Notes: generated by a model from the sequence alone, not told the origin. A DNA stretch of 64,000 bases from PSRI01 sp041484195 (GCA_041484195.1 JBGPHC010000006.1:62001-126000), one strand, 5' to 3'; shown: positions 8,547 to 17,052, counted from the first letter of the stretch. Numbers and translations: made by a program.

Positions 8547-9112
8547 AGCAGAAGGACTTTTCAAAAAGAAATTATGTGCAATTCCCTTCCATTATTTTCA
8601 CGCTGCCCGGACTCAATAATTCGGGCCGGGAACATTGGCAGACCCATTGGGAAAAACGCTATGGATTTTCGCGGATAGAGCAAAAAGACTGGGATCATCC
8701 CCTGTGTGCGGATTGGATCCGCACAATCGATGAGGCCATTCAAAAATATCCCGTGGCGCAGGTATTGCTTGTGGCGCATAGCCTGGCTTGCAGTACGGTC
8801 GTTCATTGGGCCGCGAAATATGGCCGCGTGATCAAAGGCGCTTTGCTGGTGGGTCCCAGCGATACCGAAGCGCCCTCCTATCCTCCCGGGACAACAGGAT
8901 TCAAACCCATACCCTTGTCGCGCCTCTCCTTTCCATCGATCATAGTTGCCAGTACAGACGATGTATATGTAAGTGTTCAGAGAGCGAAACAATTTGCGAC
9001 AGCCTGGGGCAGTGAATTGGTTAACGCCGGCGCATTGGGGCATATCAATTCCGCCAGCAATCTCGGTGACTGGGACTTTGGCTACCAGGTACTGCAATCA
9101 CTCATGAAATAG
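8543..9112 (+). CDS. RBBP9/YdeN-type alpha/beta hydrolase
   Basis: This is a small alpha/beta hydrolase of 189 residues. It has FTLPGLNNSGREHWQTHWE at the start, the nucleophile elbow VAHSLAC (serine) in the first half, an aspartate in ASTDDVYV and a histidine in LGHINSAS. This is the Ser-Asp-His layout of the RBBP9/YdeN family of serine hydrolases. The start ATG at 8543 overlaps the previous stop by four bases, indicating coupled translation with the membrane acyltransferase-like protein. The natural substrate is not known. It converges on hisB. Confidence 0.85.
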   Translation: MKQKDFSKRNYVQFPSIIFTLPGLNNSGREHWQTHWEKRYGFSRIEQKDWDHPLCADWIRTIDEAIQKYPVAQVLLVAHSLACSTVVHWAAKYGRVIKGALLVGPSDTEAPSYPPGTTGFKPIPLSRLSFPSIIVASTDDVYVSVQRAKQFATAWGSELVNAGALGHINSASNLGDWDFGYQVLQSLMK

Positions 9113-9185
9113 AAAATAGGTTTAGCAATAAGGTAAGGCATACCCGCAGGACTCTTCGGATCTGGGATTTCTCTTATTATCATCA

Positions 9186-9217
9186 GCGAAAGCCAAATAG
9201 CCATTTGGCTCTATCGC
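9186..9217. terminator. Hairpin between convergent hydrolase and hisB genes
   Basis: AGCCAAAT (9191-9198) and ATTTGGCT (9203-9210) form a perfect 8 bp stem with a four-base loop, extended by an outer GCG/CGC. It lies midway between two convergent genes and is nearly symmetrical. It lacks a run of T, so it is more likely a weak bidirectional terminator or mRNA end-protecting hairpin than a strong intrinsic terminator. Confidence 0.5.
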
Positions 9218-9262
9218 GGAAATTCAGACAGACTAAAATAGGGCATTCAAGGAGATGCACTA

Positions 9263-10411
9263 TTACAGTACACCCTTGGTACTGGGCAAATAATTACTCA
9301 TCGGGTCACGCCTGACGGCCATCCGAATGGCTCTTGCAAATGCCTTGAATATAGCTTCAATCTTATGATGTTCGTTTTCGCCCCTGGCTTCTATATTGAG
9401 ATTGCATTTGGCCGCATCGCTGAATGACTTGAAGAAATGAAAGAACATTTCCGTGGGTACCTCGCCCACCTTCTCTCTTTTGAACTCCGCGTCCCATACA
9501 ATCCAGCCACGGCCACCGAAATCTATAAGCACTTTCGCGTCGGCATCATCCATCGGCAGCGCAAAACCATAACGCTCCAAACCACGTTTATCCATAAGTG
9601 CCATAGCGATTGCCTCACCCAAAGCAATTCCCGTGTCTTCGATGGTATGATGTTCATCCACATGGAGGTCTCCCTTACTCAAAATGGAAAGGTCCATCCT
9701 CCCATGACGCGCGATCTGCTCCAACATATGATCGAAAAATCCCAGGCCGGTCGAAATTTGAGCCTTTCCATCTCCATCTACGTTCAATTCGATCCTGATA
9801 TCCGTCTCATTGGTCTTTCGTTCCAGTCTGACCTTTCGCAATCCCAATTTTAAAAATTCATAGATCCTGCTCCATTCGCCGGTCTTCAGCACAATGGTTT
9901 CGTCTTCCTGCAGGGATTTTATTTTGTCTGTAATTTCAGCGGCCCCCAGTTCTGGATCATTATTCAGCCAGACTCCTTTGCAGCCAAGGTTCCTCGCCAG
10001 TAACATATCGGTGATCCGGTCGCCGATCACGTAAGAATTTTCGATGTCGTACCCCGGATTGTTGAGATAAGCTGTAAGCATGCCGGTACCGGGCTTCCTG
10101 GTTGGAGCATTTTCTTCCGGAAAAGTCCTGTCAATATGGACCGCGCTGAATTCTATCCCTTCACCTTCAAGGCTTTTCATGACAAAATCCTGAAAGGGCC
10201 AAAAGTTTTCTTCAGGAAATGTTGCGGTGCCGAGTCCATCCTGATTTGTGACAATCACCAGTTCATAATCCAATTCCCTTGCAATCTTTCCCATGTATTC
10301 AAACATATGTGGATAGAAACAAAGTTTGTCGAATGAATCCAATTGATAGGTCGGAGGCGCCTCTTTGATGAGGGTCCCATCCCGGTCAATAAAAAGAATT
10401 CGCTTCATCAT
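9263..10411 (-). CDS. hisB: Bifunctional histidinol-phosphatase / imidazoleglycerol-phosphate dehydratase
   Basis: This is a two-domain 382-residue protein. The N-terminal HAD phosphatase domain (about residues 1-170) starts with FIDRDGTLIKE and dephosphorylates histidinol phosphate. The C-terminal IGPD domain (about residues 190-382) has GLGFFDHMLEQIARHG, the metal-binding DVDEHHTIEDTGIALG-like segment and ENEHHKIEA, and dehydrates imidazoleglycerol phosphate. The fused form is usual in enterobacteria and Bacteroidota. The first two codons are both ATG. It is the last gene of the his cluster here, separated from hisC by two non-histidine genes. No hisH, hisA, hisF or hisI follows it. Confidence 0.96.
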   Translation of the reverse strand: MMKRILFIDRDGTLIKEAPPTYQLDSFDKLCFYPHMFEYMGKIARELDYELVIVTNQDGLGTATFPEENFWPFQDFVMKSLEGEGIEFSAVHIDRTFPEENAPTRKPGTGMLTAYLNNPGYDIENSYVIGDRITDMLLARNLGCKGVWLNNDPELGAAEITDKIKSLQEDETIVLKTGEWSRIYEFLKLGLRKVRLERKTNETDIRIELNVDGDGKAQISTGLGFFDHMLEQIARHGRMDLSILSKGDLHVDEHHTIEDTGIALGEAIAMALMDKRGLERYGFALPMDDADAKVLIDFGGRGWIVWDAEFKREKVGEVPTEMFFHFFKSFSDAAKCNLNIEARGENEHHKIEAIFKAFARAIRMAVRRDPMSNYLPSTKGVL

Positions 10412-10473
10412 TTTAAATTTGGCCCATGCATGGCAGTGAAATTCATTACCATGGTTAGTGGCCCAGTTTGTAT

Positions 10474-10899
10474 TTACTTCTTCCCTTTGGCCCTTACCTT
10501 TTTCACTTCGGCCGCGGAAACCGCACTAGCCCTGTTTCCGAAACTATTACGCACATAAGTCAGCACATCCGATATCTGCTCATCCGTCATATAAGTATGC
10601 GCGGGCATGGGATTATAATATTCATCGTCATTGACCACGATAGGTTCTTTCAATCCGTACATCACAACCCTGATCAATTGTTCTTTTGGACCGAGTACCC
10701 ATTTAGTCCCGATCAATGTGGGGTTCATCCGCGCTATCCCTGCTCCATCCGCCTGGTGGCAGCTCAGGCATTCCTTTTCAAAAATCGCTTTCCCTCTCAA
10801 CATCACGGCAGAGGGCGGTTTCCTTGACTGTGCCTCCACCGTACAAACAAGCATGAATATTCCCACCAGGGCTAAGAGTGCTCCAGCTATTTTCCCCAT
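10474..10899 (-). CDS. Secreted mono-haem c-type cytochrome
   Basis: This is a 141-residue protein with an N-terminal signal peptide (hydrophobic residues 4-20, cleavage near VEAQ). It has a single CLSCH haem motif at residues 44-48 and a likely distal methionine in NPMPAHTYM. The C-terminal helix TDEQISDVLTYVRNSFG is typical of class I cytochrome c. It lies 11 bp downstream of the sugar dehydrogenase gene, so it is the obvious electron acceptor for that enzyme in the periplasm. Both genes sit between hisC and hisB and should be transcribed with them. Confidence 0.9.
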   Translation of the reverse strand: MGKIAGALLALVGIFMLVCTVEAQSRKPPSAVMLRGKAIFEKECLSCHQADGAGIARMNPTLIGTKWVLGPKEQLIRVVMYGLKEPIVVNDDEYYNPMPAHTYMTDEQISDVLTYVRNSFGNRASAVSAAEVKKVRAKGKK

Positions 10900-10910
10900 A
10901 ATATTTGATT

Positions 10911-12206
10911 CTATTTCCCTTTGTAAGTTATCTTCCAGATATTCCCCATATTATCATCTGATACGTAGAGGGAGCCATCTGGTCCCTGGGCCAAACCGCA
11001 GGGCCGATATTTTGCCTTTCCTGAAGCCCGGTCCTGTTCCGTTCCTGCAAACCCATCCGCAAAAACTTCCCAGGTCCCGTCGGGCAAGCCATTCTTGAAT
11101 GGAAGAAAAACCACGAAATACCCCGCTTGCGGTTTAGGCGCTCTGTTCCATGAGCCGTGAAATGCTATGAAAGCGCCGTTCCTGTATTTTTCCGGAAATG
11201 CGGTGCCGGTATAGAATAGAAGGGCATTGGGAGCAAGATGGCCCGGGAATGCATAAATCGGTTTATCAACGCCTTCGCAACGCCCCTGGGTCTTACCATC
11301 TCCACCGTATTCGGGATTCAGGATCTTTTTTTGCTGGTTCTGATCATAATAACAATAGGGCCAACCGAAATTGGATCCTTTCTTTACCAGGAACATTTCC
11401 TCGGCGGGCAATATTTCATTTTGTTCATCCGTATATAAATTTTCGAATAGTCGGTGCAGGTCATCGCGTCCATGTTGCATCGCATACAATTCATTTTGTT
11501 TTTCATTCCAGAATATCCCCACCGTGTTGCGGATCCCGGTGCAATACCTGGTTCCTTCGGGATAAGACTGGTTTAGTTTGTTAGCACTGAATTGCCAGAT
11601 GCCGCCCGCTACCTCCAGTATGGGACAAGGGTCCTGGCCTGGTGATCCGGTAGTCCTGTCATCTACCTGGCAGGCATTGGAAAAAGCGCCAATATTTACA
11701 TAGATATTCCCGGCATTGTCCAGGGCGATTGATTTCGCATTGTGCTCACCGTGGTCCGCGAGGTCCTTCACAATATTCTCCGGTTGATCAGGATTGGCCA
11801 CTTCATTCTTTTCGTTTAGCTTGTACCGATAGATCGCGCTGTTGGATGACGCGTACAGGTATCCGTTCTTGATAGCAATGCCTGTACCGGGATAATTTCC
11901 AAATCCCGTCACCTGGTCTGCCTTGCCATCACCATTGGTATCTCGCAGGCGTAGTATACCTTTACCATCTTTCAGTCTTTCCAGTTTCACATAAACATCT
12001 CCATTGCTGTTAACCACAATATGCCTGGCGCGGCCCAGGTTCTCCGCTACGCCAATGGCGCTGAAACCATCCGGCAATTTAAGCCCTGCATTATCCGCCA
12101 GGGACTGAACCTTATTCCTGGTTTGCGTGGTATCGCCTGCACAGGCCTGCAGCACCATCATGCTGACGCAGCAGGCCGCGAAAAATAATTTAGATATCCG
12201 TTTCAT
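10911..12206 (-). CDS. PQQ-dependent sugar (sorbosone-type) dehydrogenase lipoprotein
   Basis: This is a 431-residue beta-propeller dehydrogenase of the glucose/sorbosone dehydrogenase family. It has a lipoprotein signal peptide with lipobox LQAC at Cys22. Family features include the YCTGIRNTVGIFW segment, MQHGRDDLHRL, GSNFGWPYCYYD and the FIAFHGSWNRAP motif toward the C-terminus. The ATG at 12206 is preferred over a TTG three codons earlier. It probably oxidises a sugar aldehyde in the periplasm, using PQQ and passing electrons to the adjacent cytochrome. It begins only 36 bp after hisC, inside the his operon, which is an unexpected context. Confidence 0.88.
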   Translation of the reverse strand: MKRISKLFFAACCVSMMVLQACAGDTTQTRNKVQSLADNAGLKLPDGFSAIGVAENLGRARHIVVNSNGDVYVKLERLKDGKGILRLRDTNGDGKADQVTGFGNYPGTGIAIKNGYLYASSNSAIYRYKLNEKNEVANPDQPENIVKDLADHGEHNAKSIALDNAGNIYVNIGAFSNACQVDDRTTGSPGQDPCPILEVAGGIWQFSANKLNQSYPEGTRYCTGIRNTVGIFWNEKQNELYAMQHGRDDLHRLFENLYTDEQNEILPAEEMFLVKKGSNFGWPYCYYDQNQQKKILNPEYGGDGKTQGRCEGVDKPIYAFPGHLAPNALLFYTGTAFPEKYRNGAFIAFHGSWNRAPKPQAGYFVVFLPFKNGLPDGTWEVFADGFAGTEQDRASGKAKYRPCGLAQGPDGSLYVSDDNMGNIWKITYKGK

Positions 12207-12242
12207 ATACTTCAAAATTTTTTGGAGTCATAAATTTACCGA

Positions 12243-13292
12243 TTATAAAAGGAATTCCTTCAAAGCAAGCAGCAATTCTTCATTTTCAGGTGGCGTACCG
12301 ATGGTGATACGCAAACATCCTTCGATAAGGCTGACCTTACTTCTGTCTCGTACCACGATGGCTTTTTGCAGCAGGAATTCGTAAACGGCCCTGGCATCCT
12401 TCATTTTCACCAACAGGAAATTGGCATCGGAAGGATAAACCTCCAGCACCATAGGCAGTTCTTTCAATTTTGGCGCCAACATATCCCTTTCAGCCACCAG
12501 TATCCTGATCATTTCATTCACCTGGTCAACCTGATCCAGCGCCTCCAGTACCAGGTCCTGCGTGGCCTGGTTGATATTATAAGGCGGTTTGATCTTATTA
12601 TACACATGAATAATGTCTTCACTCGCAAAAGCCATGCCCAGGCGAAGACCGGCGAGGCCCCATGCCTTGGACAGGGTCTGCAGCACTACCAGGTTGGGAT
12701 AGTCAGCCAATTCCTGGAGAAAGGACCGATGCCTGGAAAAATTGATATAGGCTTCATCTATCACTACCAGCCCATTGAAATTATTCAAGACCATTTCTAC
12801 GTCTGACCGATCCAGTGAGTTACCGGTGGGATTATTGGGTGAACAAATCCAGATGATCCTTGTATTTTCGTCGGCCAGGTTTTCGAGGTGAATCAGGTCG
12901 AGCTGAAAATTTTCAAGCTGGGGTGCTTTTTTTACCTGGATGTCATTGATCTGCGCACAAATTTCATACATGCCATAGGTGGGGGGGCAAATGATCACAT
13001 TGTCCTTGCCCGGATTGCAGAATCCGCGGTATAATAAATCAATGCATTCATCGCTGCCATTCCCGATAAAAATATGCTCAGGAGAAACCCCTTTGATCTG
13101 CGATAATTTCTCCTTCAATTTCCATTGCAGCGGGTCGGGATAGCGGTTATACCATTTGATCAGCGGCGATCCCAGGCTGTTTTCATTGGCATCGAGGAAA
13201 ATCCTGGCTTCGCCCTTGAATTCATCTCTTGCCGAGGAATAAGGAACCAGGTGCTTAATATTTTCCCTTACCAGGTCTTGTATGTTGAACAT
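12243..13292 (-). CDS. hisC: Histidinol-phosphate aminotransferase
   Basis: This PLP-dependent class II aminotransferase converts imidazole-acetol phosphate to histidinol phosphate. The protein has 349 residues. It has IFIGNGSDECIDLL for the phosphate-binding region, ICSPNNPTGNS, VIDEAYINFS and the Schiff-base lysine in TLSKAWGLAGLRLG. It is 43 bp after hisD. Related HisC-like enzymes can take other substrates, but the operon settles this one. Confidence 0.96.
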   Translation of the reverse strand: MFNIQDLVRENIKHLVPYSSARDEFKGEARIFLDANENSLGSPLIKWYNRYPDPLQWKLKEKLSQIKGVSPEHIFIGNGSDECIDLLYRGFCNPGKDNVIICPPTYGMYEICAQINDIQVKKAPQLENFQLDLIHLENLADENTRIIWICSPNNPTGNSLDRSDVEMVLNNFNGLVVIDEAYINFSRHRSFLQELADYPNLVVLQTLSKAWGLAGLRLGMAFASEDIIHVYNKIKPPYNINQATQDLVLEALDQVDQVNEMIRILVAERDMLAPKLKELPMVLEVYPSDANFLLVKMKDARAVYEFLLQKAIVVRDRSKVSLIEGCLRITIGTPPENEELLLALKEFLL

Positions 13293-13335
13293 CGCACTGT
13301 CTTTATTTTCTGTATTATTTATTTTCCTCTCAGTT

Positions 13336-14619
13336 TCAAGGAAGTTTTTTCATTCTAATTTTCACGGCATTGGCATGGCCCTGCAAATTTTCGCCTTCCG
13401 CCATGCTGATCACCGTAACGGCAATTTGACGAAGACCATCCGGTGTCAGTTTCTGGTAGGTGATCTTCTTTAGAAAACTATCCACATTCAGGCCGCTAAA
13501 GCTTTTTGCAAAACCATTGGTTGGCAAGACATGATTGGTTCCGCTTGCATAGTCGCCCACAGATTCAGGAGCATAATTTCCCAGGAAGACCGAGCCCGCA
13601 TTTTCAATCCTGGAAGCTATGCCTTCATCATCTTTGCAACTGATGATGAGATGCTCAGGAGCATATTCATTCACGAGTTCTATGGCTTCATTCATTCCCT
13701 TCACGAGGATCATTTTGGCATGCTCGAGACATTTTTCAGCAATGGACCTTCTCGGCAAGGACTTTAGTTGATCATCTACTTCTTTCCATGAACGGTCGAT
13801 CAGGTCCGCGGAATCAGAAACTAAGACCACCTGGCTGTCAACACCATGTTCCGCCTGCGAAAGGAGATCGGCAGCCACAAATGCAGGATCGGCGCTTTCA
13901 TCAGCAAGTACACATATTTCACTGGGACCCGCCGGCATGTCTATGGCAATGCCTTCACGCTGCACCAATTGTTTGGCACAGGTGACGAATTGATTACCCG
14001 GCCCGAAAATTTTATAGACAGCCGGCACGGTCTCCGTTCCATAGGCCATGGCCGCGATGGCCTGCACGCCCCCAACCTTGTAGATGCTTTTTATACCAAT
14101 TAAACCAGCAGTATAAAGAATGGCTGGATGAATTCCTCCATTCTGATCCGGCGGGGTACATAGGATGATTTCTTTGCAACCCGCGATTGCGGCGGGGATA
14201 CCCAGCATAAGTACCGTTGAAAATAATGGCGCCGAACCACCTGGAATATAGAGACCCACTTTCCCGATGCCGACGCTTTTTCGCCAGCATCTTATCCCCG
14301 GCATGGTTTCAACTGAAATCGAGTCCTGCAACTGAGCCTGGTGAAATTTCTTAATATTCGCGTATGCCTGCGCGATAGCGGCTTTTAATCCATCATCTAA
14401 CCGCGACCCTGATTCATCGATTTCCATCTGTGAAGCAGCGAGCTCTTTGATATCCACCCCGTCAAATTGCCTGGTAAATTTCCTCAAAGCGTCGTCTCCG
14501 TTATTATTCACTTCCCGGAGAATCAGTTTTACTTTTTCTTCAAGGGAAGAACCATCAAATGAAGGCCGCTTTAATATTGCCCCCCATTCCGCCCGTTCAG
14601 GATATTTGATCAACTGCAT
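13336..14619 (-). CDS. hisD: Histidinol dehydrogenase
   Basis: HisD carries out the last two steps of histidine synthesis, oxidising histidinol to histidine with NAD and a bound zinc ion. The 427-residue length is normal. Recognisable segments are YIPGGSAPLFSTVLM, the IFGPGNQFVTCAKQLV region, PAGPSEICVLAD, LLSQAEHGVDSQV, which carries zinc- and substrate-binding residues, and EYAPEHLII. It lies 98 bp downstream of hisG, the widest gap among the true his genes here. Confidence 0.97.
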   Translation of the reverse strand: MQLIKYPERAEWGAILKRPSFDGSSLEEKVKLILREVNNNGDDALRKFTRQFDGVDIKELAASQMEIDESGSRLDDGLKAAIAQAYANIKKFHQAQLQDSISVETMPGIRCWRKSVGIGKVGLYIPGGSAPLFSTVLMLGIPAAIAGCKEIILCTPPDQNGGIHPAILYTAGLIGIKSIYKVGGVQAIAAMAYGTETVPAVYKIFGPGNQFVTCAKQLVQREGIAIDMPAGPSEICVLADESADPAFVAADLLSQAEHGVDSQVVLVSDSADLIDRSWKEVDDQLKSLPRRSIAEKCLEHAKMILVKGMNEAIELVNEYAPEHLIISCKDDEGIASRIENAGSVFLGNYAPESVGDYASGTNHVLPTNGFAKSFSGLNVDSFLKKITYQKLTPDGLRQIAVTVISMAEGENLQGHANAVKIRMKKLP

Positions 14620-14717
14620 AAGTGAATGTTGAATTTCTGATTTTTGTTTTTTTTGATGATGGTATTATTGGTTCCACAACCGTAAAAAATCAATTCCAAA
14701 AAATCGTGTATGGATCA

Positions 14718-15572
14718 TCAAATGACCATTTTTTCAATGGGAACGACCAGTATACCCTGGGCGCCTGCCGCCTTCAGTTGTTCAATTTTGTCCCAGAATT
14801 CATCTTCACTCAACACACTGTGCACGGAACTCCAGCCTTCTTCGGCTAATGGCAATACAGTGGGGCTTTTCATACCCGGCAGGAGGCCGATGATCTCTTT
14901 CAATTTTGCGTTAGGTGCATTCAGGAGCACATATTTATTGTTCCCTGCCTTCTTCACGGCCCTTATGCGGAAAAGGAGTTTGTCGAGCAGGCGTTGTTGC
15001 TCACTGTTAAATCTCCTGTGCCTGATTAGGATCGCCTGGGATTGCAATACGGTCTCCACTTCCTTCAGTCCGTTGGTGAGGAGGGTTGAACCACTGCTCA
15101 CCAGGTCGCAGATCGCATCGGATAGGCCTATCCCCGGTGCTATTTCCACGGAGCCACTGATCTCATGTATTTCAGCATTGATATGGTTCTTCTCCAGGAA
15201 TTGACGGACCAATGAGGGATAGCTGGTGGCAATTCTCTTGCCTTCCAGGAATCGTACATTCTCATAATGATCACCTCGGGCAACGGCAAGGCTCAGGCGA
15301 CAACGGGCGAATCCCAGCATATCCACGACCTCTACGGATTTATTTTTCTCATATACCACGTTTTCACCCACGATGCCAATATCAGCCACGGCGTCTTCCA
15401 CATATTGGGGAATATCGTCATCCCTGAGAAAAAATACTTCTAAGGGAAAATTGACCGCTTCCGTCTTGAGTTTATTCACTCCATTAGAGATATCTATGCC
15501 GCATTCCTGCAAAAGCCTCATGGAATCTTCGTGTAAGCGACCCGATTTTTGAATGGCCAGTTTTAATTTCAT
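14718..15572 (-). CDS. hisG: ATP phosphoribosyltransferase, long form
   Basis: HisG is the first enzyme of histidine synthesis, joining ATP and PRPP. At 284 residues this is the long form, with a C-terminal ACT-like regulatory domain (about residues 210-284) that confers feedback inhibition by histidine, so no HisZ partner is needed. The N-terminus is MKLKLAIQKSGRLHEDS; the PRPP loop lies around EIAPGIGLSDAICDLVSSG. It is the first structural gene, 94 bp downstream of the attenuator terminator. Confidence 0.97.
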   Translation of the reverse strand: MKLKLAIQKSGRLHEDSMRLLQECGIDISNGVNKLKTEAVNFPLEVFFLRDDDIPQYVEDAVADIGIVGENVVYEKNKSVEVVDMLGFARCRLSLAVARGDHYENVRFLEGKRIATSYPSLVRQFLEKNHINAEIHEISGSVEIAPGIGLSDAICDLVSSGSTLLTNGLKEVETVLQSQAILIRHRRFNSEQQRLLDKLLFRIRAVKKAGNNKYVLLNAPNAKLKEIIGLLPGMKSPTVLPLAEEGWSSVHSVLSEDEFWDKIEQLKAAGAQGILVVPIEKMVI

Positions 15573-15666
15573 AGCTTATCCCATTGGGGAATTTTGAATT
15601 TGAAAAAATTTAATTCTTTCGGCTCCTCCCCGAATTTTAGCTCTTGCCTGACCACAAATCCAGGGC

Positions 15667-15698
15667 AAAAAAATAGGGCCCACCTTATGGTAAGCCCT
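15667..15698 (-). terminator. his attenuator terminator hairpin
   Basis: On the minus strand AGGGCTTACC (15698-15689) pairs over ten positions with GGTGGGCCCT (15684-15675), including two G-T pairs, around a four-base loop ATAA. An A and seven T residues follow. The 5' arm bases GGCTTACC (15696-15689) can alternatively pair with GGTAGGCC at the leader stop codon (15740-15733), eight pairs with one wobble. That gives the antiterminator expected of a his attenuator. Confidence 0.94.
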
Positions 15699-15735
15699 CA
15701 GCATTTTGTATTATATCGCACAAAACAACACCGGC

Positions 15736-15786
15736 CTACCTGTATGGTAAGATATGATGGTGATGATGATGTGCTATCCGGATCAT
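15736..15786 (-). CDS. hisL: his operon leader peptide with six tandem His codons
   Basis: This is a 16-codon ORF, ATG at 15786-15784 to TAG at 15738-15736, with codons 6-11 all histidine (CAT CAT CAT CAC CAT CAT). It ends 163 bp upstream of hisG. Codons 12-14 contain CTTACC (15751-15746), which pairs with GGTAGG at the stop codon to make a first hairpin. The same GGTAGGCC can pair instead with the terminator's 5' arm. A ribosome stalled on the His codons masks CTTACC, frees GGTAGGCC and so favours the antiterminator. The segment order 1:2, 2:3, 3:4 is that of the classical enterobacterial his leader. Confidence 0.94.
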   Translation of the reverse strand: MIRIAHHHHHHILPYR

Positions 15787-15802
15787 TTTCTAAATATTAG
15801 GA

Positions 15803-15835
15803 CAAAAATAGGCGCCAGCGCTCAAATGAACAAAA
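15803..15835 (-). promoter_or_regulatory. Predicted promoter of the his operon
   Basis: TATTTTTG (15810-15803) is a perfect TAnnTTTG -7 box on the minus strand, with TTTTG (15835-15831) exactly 20 nt upstream as the -33 element. The leader ATG follows 16 nt after the box, leaving a 5' untranslated region of about ten bases. No Shine-Dalgarno sequence is visible. Confidence 0.8.
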
Positions 15836-15990
15836 TTTTGTGAGAACTGAGCTCCCGGCCATCACTTCAGCCTCTGCAAAATTTTTGTTTAATCCTCAGA
15901 ACCTGGATGATAAAGACCTTAAAAATTGCAGGTCTTTGTAATTTTATATCTAAATTGTTAACTCTTTCTACAATTTTTAACAATACAACT

Positions 15991-16776
15991 ATGAACGATT
16001 CTGTCAAAAAAATGGCCCTGGCCTTAGGGGCCGGCCTGATTTCATTTACAGCATTTTCCCAGCAGGGAGATCCCAAACTCACCGAAGTATGGCAACCGGT
16101 TCCAAAGATTGTGACTCCGGGCAATACGCCCTCTGACGCACCTTCAGACGCCATCATTCTCTTTGATGGCAGGAACCTGGATAAGTGGCGTACCGGTAAG
16201 AATGCCGATACTACCCAGCCCGCAGGATGGACCGTATCCGACGGCGTGATTACCGTAAAAAAAGGTACGGGCAGTATTGAGACCAAACAAAGATTCATGG
16301 ATTATCAATTGCATATTGAGTGGCGCATCCCGGCAAATATCACAGGTTCGGGACAGGCCCGCGGTAATAGTGGCGTATTCCTGGCTTCAACCGGCCCCGG
16401 CGACGTGGGATATGAACTCCAGGTCCTGGATTGCTATAATAACACGACTTATGTTAACGGGCAAACTGGCAGCATCTACAAACAAGCTATTCCACTGGCT
16501 AATGCATGCAGAAAACCGGGAGAATGGCAGACCTACGATGTAATCTGGACTGCACCCCGCTTCAATGAAGACGGCTCCCTGAAATCACCCGCGCGGGTAA
16601 CCGCAATTCACAATGGCGTGCTCATCCAAAACAATACCGAAGTAAAAGGCATCACCCAATATATCGGCACGCCCTATTATAAGAAACATGGCGCCTCTTC
16701 AATCAAATTACAGGACCACGGAGATCCCAGCGAACCCATCAGTTTCAGGAATATCTGGGTAAGACCTTTGGATTAG
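15991..16776 (+). CDS. Secreted DUF1080 (3-keto-disaccharide hydrolase-like) protein
   Basis: This is a 261-residue exported protein with a signal peptide (about residues 1-24, ending near FSQQG). A DUF1080 domain (about residues 45-260) follows, with the ILFDGRNLDKWR opening, WRIPANITGSGQARGNSGVFLAS and the YELQVLDCYNN segment. Domains of this concanavalin-like fold occur in sugar-processing enzymes, and some hydrolyse 3-keto-glycosides. A role in extracellular carbohydrate breakdown is plausible but not shown. The ATG at 15991 is chosen because it starts the signal peptide; an upstream in-frame ATG at 15907 gives no sensible N-terminus. It stands alone, divergent from the his operon. Confidence 0.85.
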   Translation: MNDSVKKMALALGAGLISFTAFSQQGDPKLTEVWQPVPKIVTPGNTPSDAPSDAIILFDGRNLDKWRTGKNADTTQPAGWTVSDGVITVKKGTGSIETKQRFMDYQLHIEWRIPANITGSGQARGNSGVFLASTGPGDVGYELQVLDCYNNTTYVNGQTGSIYKQAIPLANACRKPGEWQTYDVIWTAPRFNEDGSLKSPARVTAIHNGVLIQNNTEVKGITQYIGTPYYKKHGASSIKLQDHGDPSEPISFRNIWVRPLD

Positions 16777-16830
16777 GAAAAAGTCAGCGGTCATTGGTCA
16801 GTGGTCAATAGTTATTGGGAAGATTCACCA

Positions 16831-16984
16831 GGCTCCGCAGGAGCATCCTATTTGCAAAAAAAATGGGAAATCGACATTGGTCATTGGGGAATTACGTCAT
16901 TAATCATTGGGAATCCCCCTGCTCCGTAGGAGCTCCCTATTTGTATGACCCCCCGGCTACGTAGGAGCGCCCTGTTCGTATTTG
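16831..16984. repeat. Three copies of a short GCTCC-GTA-GGAGC palindromic repeat
   Basis: Three units lie in the gap between two plus-strand genes. Unit 1 starts at 16831 (GGCTCCGCAGGAGC, then ATCCTATTTGCAAA). Unit 2 starts at 16921 (GCTCCGTAGGAGC, then TCCCTATTTGTATG). Unit 3 starts at 16955 (GGCTACGTAGGAGC, then GCCCTGTTCGTATTTGC). Each has a 5 bp inverted pair GCTCC/GGAGC (one mismatch in unit 3) followed by a conserved CCTATTTG-like tail. Short variations on ATTGGTCATTGG also recur between them. Similar units are scattered through Bacteroidota genomes, to my recollection; their role is unknown. Confidence 0.75.
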
Positions 16985-17052
16985 CAAAGGCATTGGGGAA
17001 TTGAAATCGGGCAAAGGGCGAATGGTGTCATTAAAATCAATGATTATATTTT

